The notes beneath the pieces are model-generated. The model saw nothing but the letters and a program-made list of their open reading frames with translations. It ran no database searches and was not told the DNA's origin. Below, piece after piece: positions 7,797 to 17,770 of a stretch of 64,000 nucleotides of DNA. The stretch's first letter is position 1; each line of letters begins with the position of its first letter. This DNA comes from Bordetella pseudohinzii (GTDB taxonomy: Bacteria > Pseudomonadota > Gammaproteobacteria > Burkholderiales > Burkholderiaceae_B), in NCBI RefSeq assembly GCF_000657795.2, contig NZ_JHEP02000006.1, positions 1 to 64,000 on the forward strand. The letters run 5' to 3'. Both the position numbers and the translations under genes were made by a program.

Positions 7797-8429
7797 ATGC
7801 AGATCATTCTTGCGCAACCCTATCTTCCCGGGCTGGTCCGTCGCTACATCGCCCGGTTCCCGGAGGCGTCCGTGCGGACCCTGGATTGCCTGCCGAATCT
7901 CGGACCCGACCCGGCCGCCATCGCCGAGCTGGAGTGCCCGGATGGGGAGGGCCTGCTGTTTGGCGACGGCATGTTTTCCAATTCGCCGCGCACCGCGCTC
8001 TTCACGCGCCTGAAGGCGCTGGGCGTATCCCTGGGCAGCGCGGTGCTGGACGGGGCGCTGGTGAGCGACGATGCGCGCATCGGCAGCGGCGCCGTGCTCT
8101 ACCCCCATTGCGTGGTCGATGCGGGCGCGGTGATCGGCTTTAACACCATCATCGGCCCGGGCGCCGTCATCGAGGACGGCGTCAGCATCGGCAATCACTG
8201 CTTCATCGGCGCGCATTGCGTGGTCAAGCGCGGCAGCGAGGTCGGCAGCGGCAGCTACCTGGCCGACGGCTGCGTGGTGGGCGGCGTGCACGGCTACCGG
8301 GGAGAGACGACCGCGGTCAAGCTCGGGCGGGGCGTGGTGGTCTATGACACGCTGGCCATACGGCAGGACGTCGAACCCGGCGTCATCCGCGATTCCCTGG
8401 TGGGGGACGAGATCCGTGTCCTGCGTTAG
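7797..8429 (+). CDS. Hexapeptide-repeat acyltransferase (second LbH enzyme of the locus)
   Basis: About 210 residues. A short N-terminal domain is followed by a long run of hexapeptide repeats from residue ~80 on (for example IGSGAVLYPHCVVDAGAVIG), forming a left-handed beta helix as in serine- and sugar-acetyltransferases. The N-terminus lacks the GxGG loop of NeuD/PglD, so it is not a simple duplicate of the enzyme at 4749-5351. The start is uncertain: ATG 7797 follows the Rieske stop by five bases, while TTG 7788 overlaps that stop. It probably transfers an acyl or acetyl group to a nucleotide-linked amino sugar. Confidence 0.8.
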   Translation: MQIILAQPYLPGLVRRYIARFPEASVRTLDCLPNLGPDPAAIAELECPDGEGLLFGDGMFSNSPRTALFTRLKALGVSLGSAVLDGALVSDDARIGSGAVLYPHCVVDAGAVIGFNTIIGPGAVIEDGVSIGNHCFIGAHCVVKRGSEVGSGSYLADGCVVGGVHGYRGETTAVKLGRGVVVYDTLAIRQDVEPGVIRDSLVGDEIRVLR

Positions 8430-9018
8430 CGGTCTGGCGCGGCGCGCCCTGGCGCTGGCCCTGCTCATCCTGCTGGCGCCCTTGCTGGCGCTGCTGGCCC
8501 TGGCGCTGGTCCTGACGCAGGGCCGGCCAGTCCTGTTCCGGCAGTGGCGCGCCGGCCTGATGGGCGCGCCTTTCCCGCTGTACAAGTTCCGCAGCATGCG
8601 GGCGCCGCGCTTCGATGGCGAGCCGGACGCGGCGCGGTTGACACGCCTGGGGCGCTGGCTGCGGCGCAGCAGCCTGGACGAGCTGCCTGGTTTGTGGAAC
8701 GTGGTCCGCGGCGAGATGAACTTCATTGGCCCGCGGCCCTTGCTGCTGGACTATCTGCCGCGCTACAGCCCCGAGCAGGCCCGCCGGCACCTGCTGCGGC
8801 CCGGCATGACGGGATGGGCGCAGGTCCATGGGCGCAATGCGCTGGATTGGCCGGCGCGCCTGCGGCTGGATGTCTGGTACGTGGACCACGCCAGCTGGCG
8901 GCTGGATCTGCTCATCCTGTGGCGGACGCTGGGGATCGTCCTTGGCGGGGCGGGCATCGGTTCGCCTGGCCAGCCGACGGGAGAGGAATTCAGAGGATCG
9001 GACGGAGGCAAGTCATGA
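8416..9018 (+). CDS. PglC/WcaJ-type initiating sugar-1-phosphate transferase
   Basis: A 200-residue monotopic phosphoglycosyl transferase. A hydrophobic N-terminal helix is followed by the family motifs KFRSMR, LDELPGLWNVVRGEM and FIGPRPLL, then PGMTGWAQV-GRN. The family moves a sugar-1-phosphate from a UDP-sugar to undecaprenyl phosphate, starting repeat-unit assembly at the inner membrane. GTG 8416 is chosen because of the GGGGA stretch about 9 nt upstream; it overlaps the acyltransferase by 14 bases. With a DegT aminotransferase and PglD-type acyltransferase close by, the set resembles the Campylobacter PglC-PglD-PglE trio for a diamino-trideoxy sugar. Confidence 0.9.
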   Translation: MSCVSGLARRALALALLILLAPLLALLALALVLTQGRPVLFRQWRAGLMGAPFPLYKFRSMRAPRFDGEPDAARLTRLGRWLRRSSLDELPGLWNVVRGEMNFIGPRPLLLDYLPRYSPEQARRHLLRPGMTGWAQVHGRNALDWPARLRLDVWYVDHASWRLDLLILWRTLGIVLGGAGIGSPGQPTGEEFRGSDGGKS

Positions 9019-10166
9019 GCTGGCCGGTTTATGCCGCGGACGAGATCGCGGCGGTGGCGGATGTGCTGTCGCGCGCGCAGGGCAATGCCTGGTCCGGGCC
9101 GGACGTGGCGGCCTTCGAGCAGGCCTATGCCGCCCACCTGGGGCTGCCATACGCGGTCGCGCTGGCCAATGGCACGGTGGCGCTGGAGCTGGCCCTCAAG
9201 GGCCTGGGGATAGGCGCGGGCGACGATGTGCTGGTGACGGCCCGTTCTTTCGTGGCTTCGGCCAGCGCCATCGTGGCACTTGGCGCCCGTCCGATCTTCG
9301 CCGACGTGGATGCCGACAGCCAGAACGTCACGGCGCAGACCCTGGAGGCGGCCCGCACGCCGCGCACGCGGGCCGTGGTGCTGGTCCACCTGGCCGGCTG
9401 GATGTGCGAGATGGACGGCATCCTGGCCTGGGCGCGCGAGCATGGCATCAAGACCGTGGAAGACTGCGCGCAAGCCCATGGCGCGAGCTATCGGGGCCGG
9501 CCGGCCGGCAGCCTGGGCGATGCCGCGGCCTGGTCGTTCTGCCAGGACAAGATCCTGTCCACCGGCGGGGAGGGCGGCATGGTCACCACCGCTTCCGAGA
9601 CGGTCTGGCGTCGCGTCTGGAGCCTGAAAGACCACGGCAAGCAGCCCGGCAGGCCGCGCGGCGCCGGCCCCGGCTTTCAATGGGTGCATGAGGATTTCGG
9701 CGGCAATGCCAGGATGACGGCGATGCAGGCCGCCATCGGCCGCATCCAGCTGGGCAAGTGCGCCGGCTGGGTGGCCGCGCGGCGCGAGCGGGCGCAGGCC
9801 TTGATGGATGCCGCGGCGCGCTATCCAGCCTTGCGCGTGCCGCGCCCGCCGGCCCATATCGGCCACGCCTATTACCGCTGCTATCTCTTTGTGCGCCCGC
9901 AGGCCCTGCGTGCCGGCTGGACGCGCGACGCGCTGCTGGCGGCCTTGCAGGCGCGCGGGGTGAGGGCCTTCCAGGGCTCCTGCCCCGAGATCTACCGCGA
10001 GGCGGCGTTTCGCCGCGCGGGTCTCGCGCCGCCCGCGCCGCTGCCGGTGGCCCGCGAACTGGGCCTGACCAGCCTGGCCTTTCCGGTGGATCCGGGCGTG
10101 GGCCCGGACGAAGCGGCGCATCGCCTGCGCGCGCTGGATGCCCTGATGGCGCAGGCCAGCCGCTAG
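9015..10166 (+). CDS. DegT/DnrJ/EryC1/StrS-type sugar aminotransferase
   Basis: PLP-dependent aminotransferase of 383 residues acting on keto nucleotide sugars. The Schiff-base Lys is K179 in FCQDKILSTGGEGG, and the N-terminal LANGTVALELAL and mid-domain VEDCAQAHGA motifs are typical of the family. It would make the amino group later acylated by one of the two beta-helix transferases. The ATG overlaps the preceding stop (ATGA), and it is the last gene of the polysaccharide unit. The 80 bp after it lead into ubiquinone genes. Confidence 0.9.
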   Translation: MSWPVYAADEIAAVADVLSRAQGNAWSGPDVAAFEQAYAAHLGLPYAVALANGTVALELALKGLGIGAGDDVLVTARSFVASASAIVALGARPIFADVDADSQNVTAQTLEAARTPRTRAVVLVHLAGWMCEMDGILAWAREHGIKTVEDCAQAHGASYRGRPAGSLGDAAAWSFCQDKILSTGGEGGMVTTASETVWRRVWSLKDHGKQPGRPRGAGPGFQWVHEDFGGNARMTAMQAAIGRIQLGKCAGWVAARRERAQALMDAAARYPALRVPRPPAHIGHAYYRCYLFVRPQALRAGWTRDALLAALQARGVRAFQGSCPEIYREAAFRRAGLAPPAPLPVARELGLTSLAFPVDPGVGPDEAAHRLRALDALMAQASR

Positions 10167-10246
10167 GCCGTCCGGGCCGGCCGCGCCTTAAAACGGTAAA
10201 CTCCCGGAATGCTCGCCCAGCGGGTGCGTCCGTCTTTTTGTCCTAG

Positions 10247-10888
10247 ATGCTGCCATTTCCCGTCCTGCCCACTCCCGCGCGTGTCGCCCTGCGCGTCCTG
10301 AACACCTTGCTTGACCGCGAGGCCTGGGCGCGCGAACGCCTGGTCCGCCATAGCGGCAAGACCCTGCGTTTCGCGCTGGGCGGCTTCGGCGCGGCCCTGA
10401 CCATAGACAGCGAGGGACGCCTGCAGGAGGCCGATGCGGCCATCGTGCCCGATGTGACGCTGTCGGCCGTGCCCGAGCGTTTCAGCCTGCTGCGCCTGCT
10501 GCCCGGTTCGCCCCGGCCGGACTTCGCCGACGTCACGCATATTTCAGGCGATGCCGCCCTGGCGCAGGTGGTGGCCGATCTGGCGCGCGACCTGCGTTGG
10601 GATGCCGAGGACGATCTGGCCCGCGTGGTGGGCGATATCCCGGCCATGCGCCTGATGTCGGGCGCGAAAGCCGTGCTGCAAGGCTCGCGGCAGGCCGCGG
10701 GCCGGCTGGCGGGCAACGCCGCCGAATACCTGGCCGAAGAGAGCGGCATGCTGGCCGGCAGGCCAGCCCTGGAGCAATGGCGCCTGGATCAGGCCGATCT
10801 GGAGCGCGAGACGCAGCGCCTGGCGCGCTCGGTCGCCGCCCTGCAGGCCCGGCTGGCGGGCCTGGCGGCCGGGAGCGCGGGTTCATGA
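10247..10888 (+). CDS. ubiJ: Ubiquinone biosynthesis accessory factor UbiJ (SCP2 domain)
   Basis: A 213-residue protein with an N-terminal SCP2-like lipid-binding region (hydrophobic beta strands such as [11 protein letters not shown]) and a C-terminal helical segment rich in Ala, Arg and Glu. UbiJ binds ubiquinone intermediates and supports the soluble Ubi enzyme complex. Placement directly before ubiB with an ATGA overlap is the usual betaproteobacterial order; ubiE, often the third member, is not seen here. Confidence 0.85.
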   Translation: MLPFPVLPTPARVALRVLNTLLDREAWARERLVRHSGKTLRFALGGFGAALTIDSEGRLQEADAAIVPDVTLSAVPERFSLLRLLPGSPRPDFADVTHISGDAALAQVVADLARDLRWDAEDDLARVVGDIPAMRLMSGAKAVLQGSRQAAGRLAGNAAEYLAEESGMLAGRPALEQWRLDQADLERETQRLARSVAALQARLAGLAAGSAGS

Positions 10889-12438
10889 TGACTTTCCTGC
10901 GCCTGCTGCGCATCATCGTCGTGTCGCTGCGATATGGCCTGGACGAGCTGGTGCTGTCCAGCCTGAACCACCCATTGGCGACCTGCCTGCTGCGCGTCAT
11001 GCGTCTGGGCACGCGGCCGCGCGCCCCGCGCGGCGAGCGCCTGCGCCGGGCGCTGGAGTCGCTGGGGCCCATCTTCGTCAAATTCGGGCAGGTGCTGTCC
11101 ACGCGGCGCGATCTCATCCCCGCCGACATCGCCAACGAATTGGCGCTGCTGCAGGACCGGGTGCCGCCTTTCCCCTCGGCCCAGGCGGCCGCCTCCATCG
11201 AGGCGGCGCTGGGCGCGCCGCCCACGCAGCTGTTTGCGCAGTTCGAGACCGATCCGGTGGCCTCGGCGTCCATCGCCCAGGTGCATTTCGCCGTCCTGCA
11301 TGATGGCCGCGAAGTGGCGGTCAAGGTCTTGCGGCCCGGCATGCGCGAGGTCATCGAGAAGGACATGGCGCTGCTGCGCATCGTGGCGCGCGTCATCGAG
11401 CGTCTGGGCCCGGACGGCCGGCGGCTCAAGCCGCGCGAGGTGGTGGCCGAGTTCGACAAGTATCTGCACGATGAGCTGGACCTGGTGCGCGAGGCCTCGA
11501 ATTGCAGCCAGCTGCGGCGCAATTTCAGCCCGGAGTCGGGCCGCGGCGACATCCTGATCGTGCCCGAGGTGATCTGGGAGTTCACGGCCAGCACCGTCTT
11601 CACCATGGAACGCATGTACGGCGTGCCGGTGGGCCAGATAGACCGCCTGCGCGCCGCCGGCATCGACATCCCGACGCTGGCGCGCAGCGGCGTGGAGATT
11701 TTCTTCACCCAGGTGTTCACGGACGGCTTTTTCCATGCCGACATGCACCCGGGCAATATCTACGTCTCCGATAACCCGGCCACGCTGGGGCGCTATATCG
11801 CCCTGGACTTCGGCATCGTGGGGTCGTTGTCGGAGTTCGACAAGAATTATCTGGCGCAGAATTTCCTGGCCTTCTTCCGCCGTGACTACCGGCGCGTGGC
11901 GCAACTGCATATCGAATCGGGCTGGGTGCCGCCCGACACGCGCGAAGAAGAACTCGAAGGCGCGGTGCGCGCCGTCTGCGAACCCTATTTCGACCGGCCG
12001 CTGGCCGAGATCTCGCTGGGCCAGGTGCTGCTGCGCCTGTTCCAGACCTCGCGGCGCTTCAATGTCGAAATCCAGCCTCAGCTGGTGTTGTTGCAGAAGA
12101 CCTTGCTCAATGTCGAAGGCCTGGGGCGGCAGCTGGACCCCAACCTCGACCTGTGGAAGACCGCCAAGCCCTACCTGGAGCACTGGATGCGCCAGCGGGT
12201 GGGTTGGGACGGCCTGAAACGCAGCCTGGCCAAGGAGGCGGTGCAGTGGTCGCAGATGCTGCCGGCCATGCCCCGGCTGATGCACGACTATCTGAGCCGC
12301 CCCAATGTCTCGCCCCAGATGCTGGCCGAGATGCAGCGCCTGCGCCAAGCGCAGGAGCAGGGCAATCGCCTGGTGGCCGCGCTGACCGCGGTGCTCGCCG
12401 TGGGGATCGCGGTGGCGCTGTGGGCGCTGACGAGATAA
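10885..12438 (+). CDS. ubiB: Ubiquinone biosynthesis ABC1/ADCK-type kinase-like protein UbiB
   Basis: A 517-residue atypical protein-kinase-like ATPase needed for ubiquinone synthesis. Motifs visible are [14 protein letters not shown] (the KxGQ signature), [10 protein letters not shown] (nucleotide-binding Lys), HADMHPGNI (catalytic loop) and DFGIVG. One or two C-terminal hydrophobic segments ([18 protein letters not shown]) anchor it in the inner membrane. The length fits the family (about 520-550). ATG 10885 overlaps the UbiJ stop. Confidence 0.94.
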   Translation: MMTFLRLLRIIVVSLRYGLDELVLSSLNHPLATCLLRVMRLGTRPRAPRGERLRRALESLGPIFVKFGQVLSTRRDLIPADIANELALLQDRVPPFPSAQAAASIEAALGAPPTQLFAQFETDPVASASIAQVHFAVLHDGREVAVKVLRPGMREVIEKDMALLRIVARVIERLGPDGRRLKPREVVAEFDKYLHDELDLVREASNCSQLRRNFSPESGRGDILIVPEVIWEFTASTVFTMERMYGVPVGQIDRLRAAGIDIPTLARSGVEIFFTQVFTDGFFHADMHPGNIYVSDNPATLGRYIALDFGIVGSLSEFDKNYLAQNFLAFFRRDYRRVAQLHIESGWVPPDTREEELEGAVRAVCEPYFDRPLAEISLGQVLLRLFQTSRRFNVEIQPQLVLLQKTLLNVEGLGRQLDPNLDLWKTAKPYLEHWMRQRVGWDGLKRSLAKEAVQWSQMLPAMPRLMHDYLSRPNVSPQMLAEMQRLRQAQEQGNRLVAALTAVLAVGIAVALWALTR

Positions 12439-12621
12439 GGCGGTGCAAGTGTTGTAAGCCTCGCACTGTCATAGCTTCGTCATCGCGCTGTCACGACAGC
12501 TTCGTGTTGGCGGGCGATAACTAGACCATTCCTATAAACCTGTGGAACAGGGGAGACCGGGACTTGAGCGTCTCTCCCACACCCTGAGCTTCTCAGCGGG
12601 AAATCCAAAAAAGGGCGACTC

Positions 12622-13509
12622 ATGCTTTATCCTGAACTCTTCAAGACCATGGAAGCCGTGCGCTGGAACATGGCGACCGACATTCCCTGGGACGATTTCG
12701 ACCGCAGCAAGCTGTCCGAGGAACAGGCCTTCACCATCAAGATGAATGCCATCACCGAGTGGGCGGCCCTGCCCGCCACCGAAATGTTCCTGCGCGACAA
12801 TCGCGGCGACAGCGATTTCTGCGCCTTTATGTCGGTGTGGTTCTTCGAAGAACAGAAACACTCGCTGGTGCTGATGGAGTACCTGCGCCGTTTCCGTCCG
12901 GACCTGATGCCCACCGAGGAAGAACTGCACAAGGTGCGCTTCGAGTTCGATCCGGCTCCCGAGCTGGAGACGCTGATGCTGCACTTCTGCGGCGAGATCC
13001 GCCTGAACCACTGGTACCGCTGCGCCGCCGACTGGCACACCGAGCCGGTCATACGCGCCATCTACAAGACCATCGCCCAGGACGAGGCGCGTCATGCCGG
13101 CGCCTATCTGCAATACATGCGCCGCGCCCTGCACGACCGCGGCGACGCGGTCAGCGGCGATGCGCGCCAGGCCTTTGCCAAGATCGGCGTGCTCATGGCC
13201 TCGGCCGGCCGCAGCAACCAGGCCATGCATCCGACCAATCTGCACGTGAACAAGGCCTTGTTCCCCAATGACACGGTGCAGTCGCGCCTGCCCGAGCCGG
13301 GCTGGCTGGAGCACTGGCTGGACACCCAGATCCGCTTTGACGGCCAATGGGAAAACAAGGTGAGCAGCCGCATCCTGCACATCTTGTCCAAGCTGCTGGA
13401 CAGCCCCTTCGAGAACGTCAAGGACCTGAACCGCTACCGCAAGGAGCTGGCCGGCCGGCTGGCGCGCTCGGTGCGCGGCGAACCCGAAGGCGTGTTGGTC
13501 GGGGTCTGA
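12622..13509 (+). CDS. Ferritin-like di-iron carboxylate protein (acyl-ACP desaturase-like)
   Basis: A 295-residue helical protein with likely di-iron ligands in WFFEEQKHS and QDEARHAG (the ExxH pairs) and further acidic positions in MNAITEWAALPATEMF. This is the four-helix arrangement of ferritin-like oxidases such as the stearoyl-ACP desaturase group. The substrate cannot be read from sequence. It has its own 180-bp upstream region, including an imperfect hairpin near 12553-12578, and lies between ubiB and the heptose adenylyltransferase with no clear link to either. Confidence 0.72.
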   Translation: MLYPELFKTMEAVRWNMATDIPWDDFDRSKLSEEQAFTIKMNAITEWAALPATEMFLRDNRGDSDFCAFMSVWFFEEQKHSLVLMEYLRRFRPDLMPTEEELHKVRFEFDPAPELETLMLHFCGEIRLNHWYRCAADWHTEPVIRAIYKTIAQDEARHAGAYLQYMRRALHDRGDAVSGDARQAFAKIGVLMASAGRSNQAMHPTNLHVNKALFPNDTVQSRLPEPGWLEHWLDTQIRFDGQWENKVSSRILHILSKLLDSPFENVKDLNRYRKELAGRLARSVRGEPEGVLVGV

Positions 13510-13543
13510 ACGGCCGGGCGGCGGGAACCGCTACAATCCCGCC

Positions 13544-14032
13544 ATGTCCCAAGCCCGCTTCGAATCCAAGATCTATGCGCGTGCAGACCTGGCGGCCGCC
13601 GTGGCCGCCGGGAAGTTCCCGCGTCCGCTGGTGTTCACCAATGGGGTGTTCGACCTCCTGCACCGGGGGCATGCCACCTATCTGGACGAGGCGGCCCGCC
13701 TGGGCGCCTGCCTGATCGTGGCCGTGAACACCGACGCTTCGGCGCGCCGCCTGGGCAAGGGAGAAGAGCGGCCGCTGAACACCGAGGCCGACCGGGCGGC
13801 GCTGCTGGCCGCGCTGCAATGCGTCGATGCGGTGACCGCGTTTGACGAAGACACGCCCGAAGCGCTGATCGCCGAATTGCGTCCGGACATCATCGTCAAG
13901 GGCGGCGACTACGATATGGAAAAACTGCCCGAGACCGCGCTGGTGCGCGGCTGGGGCGGCCGCGCCGTGGCCATCCCCTTTCAGTTCGAGCGTTCGACCA
14001 CGGCGCTGGTGCGCAAGATTCGCGGCGCCTGA
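13544..14032 (+). CDS. rfaE2: D-glycero-beta-D-manno-heptose 1-phosphate adenylyltransferase
   Basis: A 162-residue nucleotidyltransferase, equal to the C-terminal half of HldE. It shows the HxGH-type motif FTNGVFDLLHRGHATYL and the ISSTxxxR-like late motif in FERSTTALVRKI. It makes ADP-D-glycero-beta-D-manno-heptose for the LPS inner core. The kinase half is a separate gene in these bacteria and is not in this window. Its 3' end meets the leftward tolC gene 8 bp away. Confidence 0.92.
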   Translation: MSQARFESKIYARADLAAAVAAGKFPRPLVFTNGVFDLLHRGHATYLDEAARLGACLIVAVNTDASARRLGKGEERPLNTEADRAALLAALQCVDAVTAFDEDTPEALIAELRPDIIVKGGDYDMEKLPETALVRGWGGRAVAIPFQFERSTTALVRKIRGA

Positions 14033-14040
14033 GGCGACGT

Positions 14041-15372
14041 TCAGGGCGGGGGCAGGCGCAGCAGCCGGTTGATGGCGTCCAGGTCGGTTTCGGCCAGGAC
14101 GCCGCTGGTGGCTTTCAGGCGCAGGCCGTCGAGCAGGGTCTGGTAGCGCGCCCGCGCCAGGTCGCGCTGCGTGGCGTAGAGCTGCTGCTGGGCATTGAGC
14201 ACATCCAGGTTGATGCGCACCCCCAGCTCATAGCCGGTCTGGTTGGCCTGGACCGCGGCCCGGCTGGAGGTTTCCCCGGCTTCGAGCGCGCGCACCCGCG
14301 CCAGGCCCGTGACCACGCCATTGAAGTACTGCCGGGCGCCGCGCAGCGCTTCCCGCTTGGCGGTCTCGTAGTCCTGGCGGGCTTTTTGTTCCAGTTGGAC
14401 TTTTTCTGTTACCTGGGAGGAGATACCGCCGCCGGCGTAAAGCGGGATGGACAAGGTCACGCCGACGGTGTTTTCGATGGGCCGGCCGGGGCCGGTGCCC
14501 TTGAGCGCGCCGTCGGTGGCGCTGCCGCTGGAGGCGCGCAGATTGAGCGTCGGATAGTGGCCCGAGCGCGCGATTTCGATATCGCGTCCGGCGATGCGGG
14601 TCTGCAGCTGGGCGCGCAGCACGTCGAGCGAGGCGCCCTGGGCTTGGTCGGACCAGTCGGTCAGGCGGGCGGGCTGGGGCATGGGCAGCGCCACGCCCGC
14701 GGGCAGCTCGGCCAGGGCGCCGGGCGGCTGGCCGATGATCTTGGCCAGGATGTCGCGCTGGGTCTGCACCTCGTTTTGCAGGCGCAGCTCCTCGGCCAGG
14801 ATCAGGTCATAGCGGGCCTGGGCTTCGTAGGTGTCGGTGATGGTGGCATTGCCCAGTTCGAACTTGCGCTGGGCGGCCGCCAGCTGTTCGGATACGGCGG
14901 CCTTTTCGGCCTCGGTGGCCGTCAGCGCATCCTGGGCCCCCAGGATGCCGAAATAGGCATCGGCCACCCGCAGCAGCAGCCCTTGCAGGGATTGCTGCAG
15001 CTGGACCTCGGCGTCGGCCACGACCAGCTTGGATTGCTCGAAACGCTGCCAGCGGCCCCAGTCGAAGAGGGGCTGGGTCAGGACGAGATCCCAGGTGCCG
15101 CGTCCGCCGCTGCTGTCGTAGGCCAGGCCGCGCGTGCTGCGTGCCTCGTTGTAGACGCCGCCGGTCTCGCCGCTGACCAGGGGCAGCAGTCCGGCCCGGG
15201 CCTGGGGCAGTTTTTCGGTATTGGCCCGGTAGGCCGAACGGGCCGCGGCATAGACCGGATCATGGGCCAGGGCGTCGCGCCAGACCTGCATGAGGTCCTG
15301 GGCGTGCGCGCAAGCGCCGGTTGCCGCGGCGCAGAACAGAGTCAGTACTGCCGCAACGGACCGGACGCGCAT
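14041..15372 (-). CDS. tolC: TolC family outer-membrane efflux channel
   Basis: A 443-residue outer-membrane channel protein with a cleavable signal peptide (cut near AHAQ, residue ~24). The repeated coiled-coil alpha-barrel pattern contains GxxxxxxVLNAQQQLY. Such proteins provide the exit duct for type I secretion and RND or ABC pumps. It is preceded on the same strand by a protein methyltransferase gene with 4 bp between them, the common beta-proteobacterial pcm-tolC order. No transporter partner is adjacent, so it is probably the housekeeping channel. Confidence 0.9.
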   Translation of the reverse strand: MRVRSVAAVLTLFCAAATGACAHAQDLMQVWRDALAHDPVYAAARSAYRANTEKLPQARAGLLPLVSGETGGVYNEARSTRGLAYDSSGGRGTWDLVLTQPLFDWGRWQRFEQSKLVVADAEVQLQQSLQGLLLRVADAYFGILGAQDALTATEAEKAAVSEQLAAAQRKFELGNATITDTYEAQARYDLILAEELRLQNEVQTQRDILAKIIGQPPGALAELPAGVALPMPQPARLTDWSDQAQGASLDVLRAQLQTRIAGRDIEIARSGHYPTLNLRASSGSATDGALKGTGPGRPIENTVGVTLSIPLYAGGGISSQVTEKVQLEQKARQDYETAKREALRGARQYFNGVVTGLARVRALEAGETSSRAAVQANQTGYELGVRINLDVLNAQQQLYATQRDLARARYQTLLDGLRLKATSGVLAETDLDAINRLLRLPPP

Positions 15373-15376
15373 TCGT

Positions 15377-16057
15377 TCAGAATTTGAAGTGCGAAACGGC
15401 GGTGCCGCGCAGGGGTTTGATGACGGTTTCGAAGAGCTCCACCGTCTCGAAGCTGGCGGCGGTGGTGCGGGTGATGCGACAGGCCGTCATGACGGGGGCT
15501 TCGCCCACGATCACGACCAGGCGGCCGCCCACGCGCAGCTGGTACTTCAGCGCGTCGGGCACGACGGGCACCGAGCCGGTGACCAGGATGGCGTCATATT
15601 CGGTCGAGCCCCAGCCATTGCGGCCGTCGCCGGTTTCGATCTTGACGTCGGTGATGTTGTTCAGCTGGAGGTTCTGCTGCGCGAAGGCCACCAGGCGGCT
15701 GTCGATCTCCACCGTGGTGACCTGCTGGGCCAGATGGGCCAGCAGGGCGGCCTGGTAGCCCGAGCCGGTGCCGATTTCCAGCACGCAGTCCGTGGGCTGC
15801 AGCTGCAGCTCCTGGGCCAGGCGGGCTTCCATCTTGGGCGCCAGCATGTTCTGGCGGGTGTCCACGGCGTTGATTTCGAGCGGCAGCTCCAGGTCGGAGA
15901 AGGCCAGGGCGCGCAGGGCCGGCGGCACGAACTGTTCCCGGCGCACGGCGAACAGGGCATCCAGGACGCGCGGGTCCAGGACATTCCAGGGGCGGATCTG
16001 TTGCTCCACCATGTTGAAACGGGCTTGTTCTACGTCGGGCAGGGTTGAAGCGTTCAT
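15377..16057 (-). CDS. Protein-L-isoaspartate O-methyltransferase family protein
   Basis: A 226-residue SAM-dependent methyltransferase with MVEQQIRP at the N-terminus, motif I VLEIGTGSGYQAALLA and the post-I acidic TVEID. The family repairs isoaspartyl residues in aged proteins. This shorter version lies before tolC in many betaproteobacteria, where enzymatic activity has seldom been tested. The upstream 76 bp contain an A-run and TACAAT on the coding strand, which may belong to its promoter. Confidence 0.85.
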   Translation of the reverse strand: MNASTLPDVEQARFNMVEQQIRPWNVLDPRVLDALFAVRREQFVPPALRALAFSDLELPLEINAVDTRQNMLAPKMEARLAQELQLQPTDCVLEIGTGSGYQAALLAHLAQQVTTVEIDSRLVAFAQQNLQLNNITDVKIETGDGRNGWGSTEYDAILVTGSVPVVPDALKYQLRVGGRLVVIVGEAPVMTACRITRTTAASFETVELFETVIKPLRGTAVSHFKF

Positions 16058-16133
16058 GACGGCTTGAAAAAAAGATAGACAGTGAACTAACAGATCATTG
16101 TACCGGCTCCCCGCGGCGGGGCGGCCTGCGGGA

Positions 16134-16976
16134 TTACCACCAAGCGTGGAAGTGGTGCACCGGGCCGTGGCCAGATCCCACCGACAGGCGGTCGGCCTGG
16201 CGGATGGCCTCGGTGAGGTAGGCCTTGGCGCGGCGGGCCGCCTCCGGTACGTCCCCGGTTTGCGGCAACAGGGCCGCCAGCGCGGCCGACAGCGTGCAGC
16301 CGGTGCCGTGGGTGTTGGCCGTGTCGATGCGCCGGCCTGGCAGCTCCAGCATGCGGTCGCCGTCGTGCAGCAGGTCCACGGTTTCGCTGCCGGGCAGGTG
16401 GCCGCCCTTCAAGAGCACCCAGCGCTGGCCGGAATGGGCCAGCTTGTTGCGCAGCTTTTCGGCCACGCGGCGCATTTCCTTGATGGTCTCGACCGGGCGT
16501 TCTTCGAGCAGCACGCCGGCTTCGGGCAAATTGGGGGTGAGCAGCGTGGCCTGCGGCAGCAGCGACTCGCGCATGGCGCCGACGGCGCCGCGTTCAAGCA
16601 GCAGGTCGCCGCTTTTGGCCACCATGACCGGATCGAGCACGACGTGGGCCGGCGTCCAGCGCGCCAGTTTTTCGGCCACGACGCGGATGACCGGCTCCTG
16701 GCCGACCATGCCGATCTTGGCCGCATCGATGCGGACATCGGCGAACAGCGTGTCGATCTGCTGGCCGACGAAAGCCGGGTCGACCGGCAGGATGCCCGTC
16801 ACGCCCTGGGTGTTCTGGGCGGTGAGCGCGGCGATGACGGCGCAGCCATAGGCGCCCAGCGCGCTCATGGCCTTGACGTCGGCCAGGATGCCGGCGCCGC
16901 CCGAGGGGTCCACGCCGGCGATGGTCAGGGCATTGGGGATGCGGCGCGCCTGGGCCGATGCGGAGGTCGGGCTCAT
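16134..16976 (-). CDS. thiD: Hydroxymethylpyrimidine/phosphomethylpyrimidine kinase ThiD
   Basis: Ribokinase-fold kinase of 280 residues that phosphorylates HMP and HMP-P for thiamine synthesis. Motifs: [18 protein letters not shown] at the N-terminus, [24 protein letters not shown], and the anion-hole/catalytic [16 protein letters not shown]. The ATG overlaps the thiG stop, giving a thiG-thiD unit. A GC-rich palindrome (CCCCGCGGCGGGG, near 16112-16124) lies just beyond its stop and may end the transcript. Confidence 0.94.
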   Translation of the reverse strand: MSPTSASAQARRIPNALTIAGVDPSGGAGILADVKAMSALGAYGCAVIAALTAQNTQGVTGILPVDPAFVGQQIDTLFADVRIDAAKIGMVGQEPVIRVVAEKLARWTPAHVVLDPVMVAKSGDLLLERGAVGAMRESLLPQATLLTPNLPEAGVLLEERPVETIKEMRRVAEKLRNKLAHSGQRWVLLKGGHLPGSETVDLLHDGDRMLELPGRRIDTANTHGTGCTLSAALAALLPQTGDVPEAARRAKAYLTEAIRQADRLSVGSGHGPVHHFHAWW

Positions 16977-17770
16977 TTGGCGGGCGCGATCATGCCTTCG
17001 GTCGGCGAGGAGGGCGCGCCGCTGTACAGCTTGCGCGGCACGCGGCCGGCCAGGAAGGCCTCGCGGCCGGCCTGCACGCCCTTCCGCATGGCGCTGGCCA
17101 TCAGCACCGGATCCTTGGCGCCGGCGATGGCGGTATTCATGAGGACGGCGTCGCAGCCCATTTCCATGGCGATGGCGGCGTCGGAGGCCGTGCCCACGCC
17201 GGCATCGACGATGACCGGCAGCTTGGTCTGGTCGATGATCAGGCGCAGGTTCCAGGGGTTGAGGATGCCCATGCCCGAGCCGATCAGCGAGGCCAGCGGC
17301 ATGATGGCCGACACGCCCAGATCCTCCAGCATGCGGCACTGGATGGGGTCGTCGGTGCAGTACACCATGACCTTGAAGCCTTCGTCGACCAGGGTCTTGG
17401 CGGCCTTCAGCGTCTCGGGCATGTTGGGGAACAGGTTGGTGGGGTCGCCCAGGACTTCCAGCTTGACCAGGTCATGGCCGTCGAGCAGTTCGCGCGCCAG
17501 GCGCAGGGTGCGCACGGCGTCTTCGGCCGTGTAGCAGCCGGCGGTATTGGGCAGCAGCGTGAAGCGCGACGGCGGCACGTAGTCCAGCAGGCTGGGCTCG
17601 CCGGGGTTCTGGCCGATATTGGTGCGGCGGATGGCGACCGTGACGATCTGCGCGCCGCTGGCATCCAGCGCGGCGCGGGTTTCCTCGAAGTCTTTGTACT
17701 TGCCGGTGCCGACCAGGAGGCGGGACGAGTAGCTTTTGCCGGCGATGCTGAGAAGGTCTGGTGAGTTCAT
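16973..17770 (-). CDS. thiG: Thiazole synthase ThiG
   Basis: A 265-residue TIM-barrel enzyme that forms the thiazole phosphate of thiamine from DXP, a glycine-derived imine and ThiS-thiocarboxylate. Motifs include [10 protein letters not shown] near the start, the Schiff-base region KLEVLGD and [19 protein letters not shown] near the phosphate site. The start [12 protein letters not shown] is preferred to an upstream in-frame codon. No thiS is visible in the 160 bp upstream, so the sulfur carrier is encoded elsewhere. No TPP riboswitch was recognised here. Confidence 0.95.
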   Translation of the reverse strand: MNSPDLLSIAGKSYSSRLLVGTGKYKDFEETRAALDASGAQIVTVAIRRTNIGQNPGEPSLLDYVPPSRFTLLPNTAGCYTAEDAVRTLRLARELLDGHDLVKLEVLGDPTNLFPNMPETLKAAKTLVDEGFKVMVYCTDDPIQCRMLEDLGVSAIMPLASLIGSGMGILNPWNLRLIIDQTKLPVIVDAGVGTASDAAIAMEMGCDAVLMNTAIAGAKDPVLMASAMRKGVQAGREAFLAGRVPRKLYSGAPSSPTEGMIAPAK

